64,000 bases of DNA from Silurus meridionalis (Eukaryota > Chordata > Actinopteri > Siluriformes > Siluridae), in NCBI RefSeq assembly GCF_014805685.1, contig NC_060906.1:10219846-10283845 (forward strand), given 5' to 3'. The position numbers and the translations under genes were made by a program. Positions 58,800 through 64,000 of the stretch are shown one piece after another. How positions within the stretch are numbered: position 1 is the first letter of the stretch; each line of letters opens with the position of its first letter. A model generated the notes under the pieces. It was not told the DNA's origin. It worked only from the letters and a program-made list of their open reading frames with translations, and searched no databases.

Positions 58800-61600
58800 A
58801 GCCAGAAGCAAAAGCAATGACGTTGAGATTGAAGATAGAAGAAAAAGATTTCGCTCAAAACTTGAACATTTGGCACTGTGATAGTAATAATTCCATATCA
58901 TCACTAATGTATATTTTTGTGTGTTTTGAATTTGCCACTGTTTTAAATTGTGTATGTCAGCTATACATTTGGGAGGTAGATGTGTCTCCAGATACGGGTT
59001 TAAGAGGAGTCATATAAGCTAATTACCACGCTCACAATCTCTCCTTAAAAGCAACGTCTAATTAAATAACTATATCACGTGAATGTGTTCCAAGTTATTA
59101 CTTGAACACGAGATTCTTCTTCCAGATGTTTTTCTGTATTTTTAGGAAATTGTTTTGAGGGGGGAAAATCCAATATATTTTTTATTTATAGAATGTAAGT
59201 GAGTGATGGATTAAGGTTCATATTAGTCATTAGGGTGTGTTCAGTTAAATTTTTAATACTTAATGACTCTGAGTGGCTCCTAATACCTAATCCCAGATGC
59301 TGTGCGCAAGCTTCTCTTACAATATTGACTGGCTGATCCCAGGCATAAATCTGAGAAGCATGTAAGCAGGTGTCTTGAACATCCCATAAAAATTTAACAC
59401 TAAATATGTCAGTGGATCAAATTGGATTTAAAAAAAAAAATAAATTGAAAGAATTTAAAAAAAGTCAGTATTTCTGTACTGTACTGTTTTCATGGGTTTT
59501 ATATATATATATATATATATATAATTTTTTTTTTTTTTTACATTTTAGACCACTGATGATTTATCAAGCAGGCCGTTTACTTTTACTACATACTTTTAAT
59601 TTTTCTGTTTATTTATTTATTTTATTTTTATTTTATTTTTTAGAAATGGATGTTTGTTTCTTTGTATTGTTTTTTTTTTTCTCCTTACTTCTGAAGTATA
59701 TCCATATATAGTTTTATATCGTGCTCTTTCTTCACATTGACACCACTTTATTAGGGACTCCTGTACACAGCACCTGCTCATTCATGCAGTTATACAGTAA
59801 GTTTGACAACAGTAGTGTAACTCATAACATAACCCAACAGTGCGAATAAAAAAAACTTGAAGTGAGCAGCGTTTCTGTCAGAGGTCGGGGTGTAAAGAGT
59901 GATGCACTGAGATCACATTTTTCACTCATCCTGAAGCTCTTGCATGATTTTATTCTTCGTACTGCTGCCAGATTTGATTATTGCATGTATAAACCGGTGT
60001 AGAGATTATAGGGTCAGTTAAAGTTGTATTGTTTATATTTGATACTGTATGTTTTCATGGTTGCAATTGATGTTATTCATTTAAGTGTCCTTCACGATCA
60101 TAATTATGCATGTAATACAAAGAGAATTTGTATTTGATTAAGTCATTTGAAGTTTTCTACTAAAACCGACTAAGGAGTCTTGTTTTAAGCCGGTGCTCTA
60201 TAAACAGAGAATAGGGATTTCCTTATGAAGGATCCAGTATTTACCTGTAGCACTTTTCTGCTGGTGTAACTTATAATATGCTGGAGGTATCTAATTTACA
60301 GAAGCATGCTCAGTGTAGTCCTGATGTGAGAAGCCTCTGTAGCTCAACACTAACAAGTATCCTATTTCAAATTCCATACCTTTTATGAGAGGTATAGCAT
60401 CGCTTTACTGTGGTGTCGCATGGCCTAAAACCCGCACAAAACCAGTCTCGTAACCGTTTGTGCTGCTTTTGACTGTTGTAACTTTTTAGGCAATAACTGC
60501 TGTTTTCGTCATTGCAGCATTAAAGATTGAGGAACAAAGGCTCACCAACAGCACTGTCAAATATGAACTGCAATAATTGTTTTCCTCAGTTGGGTTTAAT
60601 TATAAGGGACCATCTTTTAAGAATGTAAGGTTCATGCCCCGTATTCACACTAACCTGGTTCACACTGGTTCCATTTCTGTAGCTGTGACCAGATCAGTGT
60701 GTGATGTCAGGTCTTGTCTTTTGGTCTTGTGATGTTTTGTGGTTTGTCTTCATTTCTGGTGACTTAAATACAATGATATAAATCATAAATGTGTTAAAAT
60801 ATATACTGTGGATGGTTGTTTATGTAAACTCTTGTCTGTGTCTAAAATAATATGCTGGGAAATTTCAAAGTAATATATGTATTATGTTGTATGGTGATTA
60901 TACACGTGATCAATTATACTGTGATTGTATTTTCTAAAATAAATGCAGAATTGACTGCAATTCCAGTGCCCTTTTGTCGAGTGTGTGTCCTGTATTGATG
61001 CGTTAGACGGTTTATGGAGTAATGTGGCAAGAGTTTTATAGCGTGTTGGATTACAGGATCAATCAATTGTAACAATACAATGCATTTACTTGTATGTTAA
61101 AAAAAAAAAAAGGAATAATTTTTTATTGTGAATTCCCCTGATTAAAGTTTAAGTGGGAAAAAAAATGTTTAATGCAGTGATGGCAGCTACTATCCTTACT
61201 GTGGTTTTAATTAACACAACGTTTGCTGCGTTTTGTTAAAGAGGATAAAAATACAAATACAATTTTTGTTTTAATTCCTGATGTGTAAAAACTTAATTAA
61301 TATATTTACATTATTTGACAAGCATTCTTCAGCACTGCTGGTCCAGCCTGTCAAACTTGTCCTATTTGTCTGTCTCTAATCAGCGGTTAAAAGAGAGTAA
61401 AGTTCAAGCAGTTGCATTGTGCAAAGGTTTGCTAGATGGAAGTTTTGCGACAGAACCAAACATACCTGAGGAAAGGTAGGAAATGTCACCCTGCTTACTA
61501 AAATTTATAAATCTTTCTGCAAATGTAATTTAATAAAAGTATATTGTTATGTTTTGAAGGACTGCTGTAAACTCATGAATCATTAATGTACATGGGGTCT
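58800..61600. other. plpp6 3' UTR/downstream region, no other gene seen
   Basis: AT-rich sequence with poly-T/poly-A and a short TA tract (59501-59523). I see no exon or recognisable transposon here. Confidence 0.5.
60938..60943 (+). terminator. plpp6: Candidate plpp6 poly(A) signal AATAAA
   Basis: AATAAA followed about 30 bp later by a GT-rich stretch (GAGTGTGTGTCCTGT). If used, the 3' UTR is about 2.1 kb. Weaker signals such as ATTAAA near 59053 are alternatives. Confidence 0.4.
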
Positions 61601-61635
61601 TCTAATTCAGCTGTGTGTGTGTTTCAGTTTGAATA

Positions 61636-61636
<1 letters not shown>

Positions 61637-61708
<72 letters not shown>
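61637..61708. repeat. (TA)n microsatellite
   Basis: About 36 TA units. Confidence 0.95.
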
Positions 61709-61711
<3 letters not shown>

Positions 61712-61872
61712 TTTCTTTCAAAGAAAAGTCTTTCATGTTATTATGGGGTATTGTTTTTAGAAATTTGATCATTTTTAAATTTAATCCATTATGGAATAAA
61801 GCTGTAACATTACAAAATGTAAAAAAAAAAAAAAAAGTGAAGTGCTGTGAATACTTTCCGGATGCACTGTAT
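61709..61872. mobile_element. Tc1-type transposon end
   Basis: Ends GTGAATACTTTCCGGATGCA followed by CTG-TA, a common teleost Tc1 terminal sequence. Only one end is present next to the TA tract. Confidence 0.55.
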
Positions 61873-62113
61873 AATGTCATAATGTTATGTCTGATTGTTG
61901 TATACTAATCAGGCTAATCAACTGTAATTAAACATTTGATTGTTTTTCAGGCACCGGAGGTCTGATTGGTATTTTGCCCCTTTATCTGAACTGATAAGTA
62001 TGTAAGTATGTTAATGATGTTAATGATGTCTAGTCACAATATTCAGCAGATGGGATTAAAACTTAGCAGTTGAAACTTGAATAGTGGGTTCCTCTGGTGA
62101 TCCCAAAAAAGTA

Positions 62114-62115
<2 letters not shown>

Positions 62116-62177
<62 letters not shown>
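62116..62177. repeat. (TA)n microsatellite
   Basis: About 31 TA units, 230 bp before the FMO coding exon. Confidence 0.95.
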
Positions 62178-62180
<3 letters not shown>

Positions 62181-62212
62181 CGTTCATATTTTGTATGTCA
62201 TTCCTCAGATTG

Positions 62213-62288
62213 TTGAATAAATAAAGGTTCAAGACTGTATTATTTATATTATTTTAAAGAATACAGTCTTGAACCTTTATTTATTCAA
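62213..62288. repeat. Perfect 29-bp inverted repeat (hairpin) upstream of the FMO exon
   Basis: Arms 62213-62241 and 62260-62288 are perfect reverse complements around an 18-nt AT-rich loop. The arm includes GGTTCAAGACTG. It lies about 120 bp before the FMO coding exon and 36 bp after a TA tract. Confidence 0.9.
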
Positions 62289-62409
62289 TAGCTATAATAC
62301 ATTGTCTACAAAATATGCAGAACATAATGCTATACTTAGTTTGAAAATGTTGCACAAAGCAGTTACATTGTATGTATAAATGATATCCCTGATTTTTTAG
62401 ACCCACGAT

Positions 62410-62541
62410 ATGGCTGGGCGTGTTGCTGTGATCGGAGCCGGGTGCTCTGGACTGACTTGTATAAAGTGTTGTTTGGATGAAGGTCTGGAACCAGTGTGCT
62501 TTGAGAGCTGCGATGACATTGGAGGACTCTGGAGGTTTAAG
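62410..62541 (+). CDS. Flavin-containing monooxygenase, first coding exon (gene continues beyond window)
   Basis: A 44-residue exon starting [20 protein letters not shown] and ending [10 protein letters not shown]. It carries the FAD-binding GxGxxG motif (Gly9, Gly11, Gly14) and the family pattern LEPVCFE..DDIGGLW. Acceptor AG lies at 62399-62400 just before a nine-base 5' leader; the donor is AAG|GTGGGA, phase 0, as in vertebrate FMO genes. The start has G at -3 and +4. The family consists of ER enzymes that use NADPH and FAD to oxidise soft nucleophiles (N, S). Its best match by eye is the FMO5-like group, but FMO1-5 share this exon, so no symbol is given. No second exon is seen in the remaining 1.4 kb. 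An upstream non-coding exon is implied by the acceptor. Confidence 0.9.
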
Positions 62542-63574
62542 GTGGGATGTTTATGCTGGTGGAATGGTGTTTATTTTGGTTTTGCAAGGTAAATTAGACT
62601 TGAAATGACTATAATACTAAAAATGATGTTCTGTAAAGTAATTAATAGGCAGAGAAATGCTAATAATGTGGCAACAAACCTTTCATAGGGCATTTACAAT
62701 GATCAGCCCATTTGTTCTGATCTCACAGAACAGCTACTGTAGCAAATACAATCTCCATTGGATAAAAGCAGCAAGGCTAGTGCATAGTCCCAAATAACCT
62801 GCAGTCTTAAAACAACAAGGGTGGATATATATTTCCTGTAAAAATTATTTAAATCAGAGACTTGAACTGGAAATAAATAACTTGACAAGTCAGTAAAGTC
62901 TGCACCTTGAACACAGCCAGACACTCACTCTACATGTACATGGTAAATTTATAGTGGTCTGATATCCCGGTCAGTTTTATTGTTTTAATGTGTTTATATG
63001 TGGTAATATGTTTAATTTGTGCTGTAATGAATAAAAACATGCATTAAAACTTTATTTGGGAAATATAAGACGGCTTCAGTAACATATTTAAAGAAAGCGG
63101 TTAGAAAATACACAGTTGCAAATTGCACAGTTATGTAACATAAAGTGCAAAAGCCAGCACTGTGATAATGATTAATGATGAATGATGGTAAATTGTGATA
63201 TAGTAATAACCTTGATAACCTGTCAGGATCATCACACAGGATAGCAGAATTATACAATCCAAATGAACAAAAACTAAACTGCAACTGTTTATTTGCAATA
63301 CAAACTTAATAGAGTTTTAAAGAAGAAATGACCCAACAAATGAAGTGCTGGTGACTTGCCTGCAATGCAGATATGGTCAGATTTTTCTTGATTTTTATTT
63401 CAATTATTAATTTCTTCTGATAATTAGAGGTACCCCGGTTGAAAATTGCATGTGAGCAGAATTGCAGAAACCATTTAGAGGTATTAGGCTGCACATTTTT
63501 AATACTATTTTTGAAATGTAATAACTATCAAAACAGCTTCATTTTATATTCAGGGATTTTAGTATTATTCATGC
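62542..63574. other. FMO intron sequence, nothing recognised
   Basis: AT-rich sequence following the FMO donor site. No exon-like or repeat signal is apparent until the Tc1-like relic at about 63575. Confidence 0.5.
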
Positions 63575-64000
63575 AATATTTGGACAAAAGTTTGCGGACA
63601 CTTGATCATAAGATGTAATTTTTTTACATCTTGTTCCAGATTTAGTCCCATTTGCTGTTATAATAACCTCAGTTCTTCTGGGAAGATGTTCTACTAGATT
63701 TTGGAGTGTGCTTGTGAAGATTTGTGCTTCATTCAGCCACAAGGGTGCTAATAAAGTCAGGTACTGATGTAGGTGAGATGAGGAGGCCTGGGGTGCTGTC
63801 AGCATTCCAATGCATTTCAAATATGTTCAGTAGGGTTGAGCTCAGAATTCTATAGCAGGCCACTCGAGATCTTCTACTTTACCCCATGTAAATCATATGT
63901 TCATGGAGCTGGCTTTGTGCATTGTCCTACTGGAGCAGGTTTGGGACTCCTAGTTCAAATAAAAGGGAATTCTAATGCATCCAAAGACCTATACATCCTA
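63575..64000 (-). mobile_element. Tc1-like transposon relic, cut by window end
   Basis: Starts with a TTTGGACAAAAGTTTG-type terminal sequence and continues with the reverse-oriented decayed transposase region seen at 14.6, 25.4 and 55.6 kb. Shared landmarks include CTTCTGGGAAGATGTTC and a GGAGCAGGTTTGGGA block. No intact frame remains. Confidence 0.65.

Noticed and set aside
62542..64000. Second FMO coding exon inside the window
   Set aside because: The expected continuation of the family sequence after LWRF is not found in any frame here; the exon must lie beyond the window.

Overview
The window is vertebrate nuclear DNA, almost certainly from a teleost fish. Three genes with vertebrate exon/intron structure sit in the last 20 kb. 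The rest holds long CA/GT, GA/CT and TA microsatellites and typical teleost mobile elements: Tc1/mariner, hAT-type and RTE-like LINE copies, L2-type tails and a solo LTR. Some repeat families resemble ones I associate with catfishes, but that is only an impression; the species is not determined.

Layout. 1-3.6 kb: intergenic, with an L2-type LINE tail. 3.6-13.3 kb: a nested stack of mobile elements. A Tc1-like relic received an RTE-like LINE (about 9-bp target duplication). The LINE received a 7.16-kb hAT-type element (8-bp duplication GTCATCTG). Inside the hAT-bounded segment lie a nearly complete Tc1 element, a mariner-like element carrying a solo LTR, and a region rich in tRNA-like sequences that includes six to seven tandem units of about 185 bp. 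13.3-44 kb: about 30 kb with no recognisable exon, many microsatellites, several relics and a few GC-richer stretches that could be conserved non-coding elements. 44.3-54.0 kb, minus strand: prdx6, five coding exons, 223 aa. Its intron 2 holds a full-length but broken RTE-like LINE; intron 4 holds a deleted Tc1 element inside an hAT relic. 54.0-55.1 kb: divergent intergenic/promoter region with YY1-like and E-box motifs and a 100-bp inverted-repeat element. 55.1-58.8 kb, plus strand: plpp6, two exons, 296 aa, starting in a CpG-rich stretch. 62.4 kb, plus strand: first coding exon of a flavin-containing monooxygenase; the rest lies beyond the window.

The genes are independent housekeeping or metabolic genes: a 1-Cys peroxiredoxin with phospholipase motif, a membrane isoprenoid/phospholipid phosphatase, and an ER monooxygenase. 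All three intact reading frames were assembled by hand from splice sites and family knowledge. The mobile-element boundaries rest on terminal repeats and target-site duplications read directly in the sequence.
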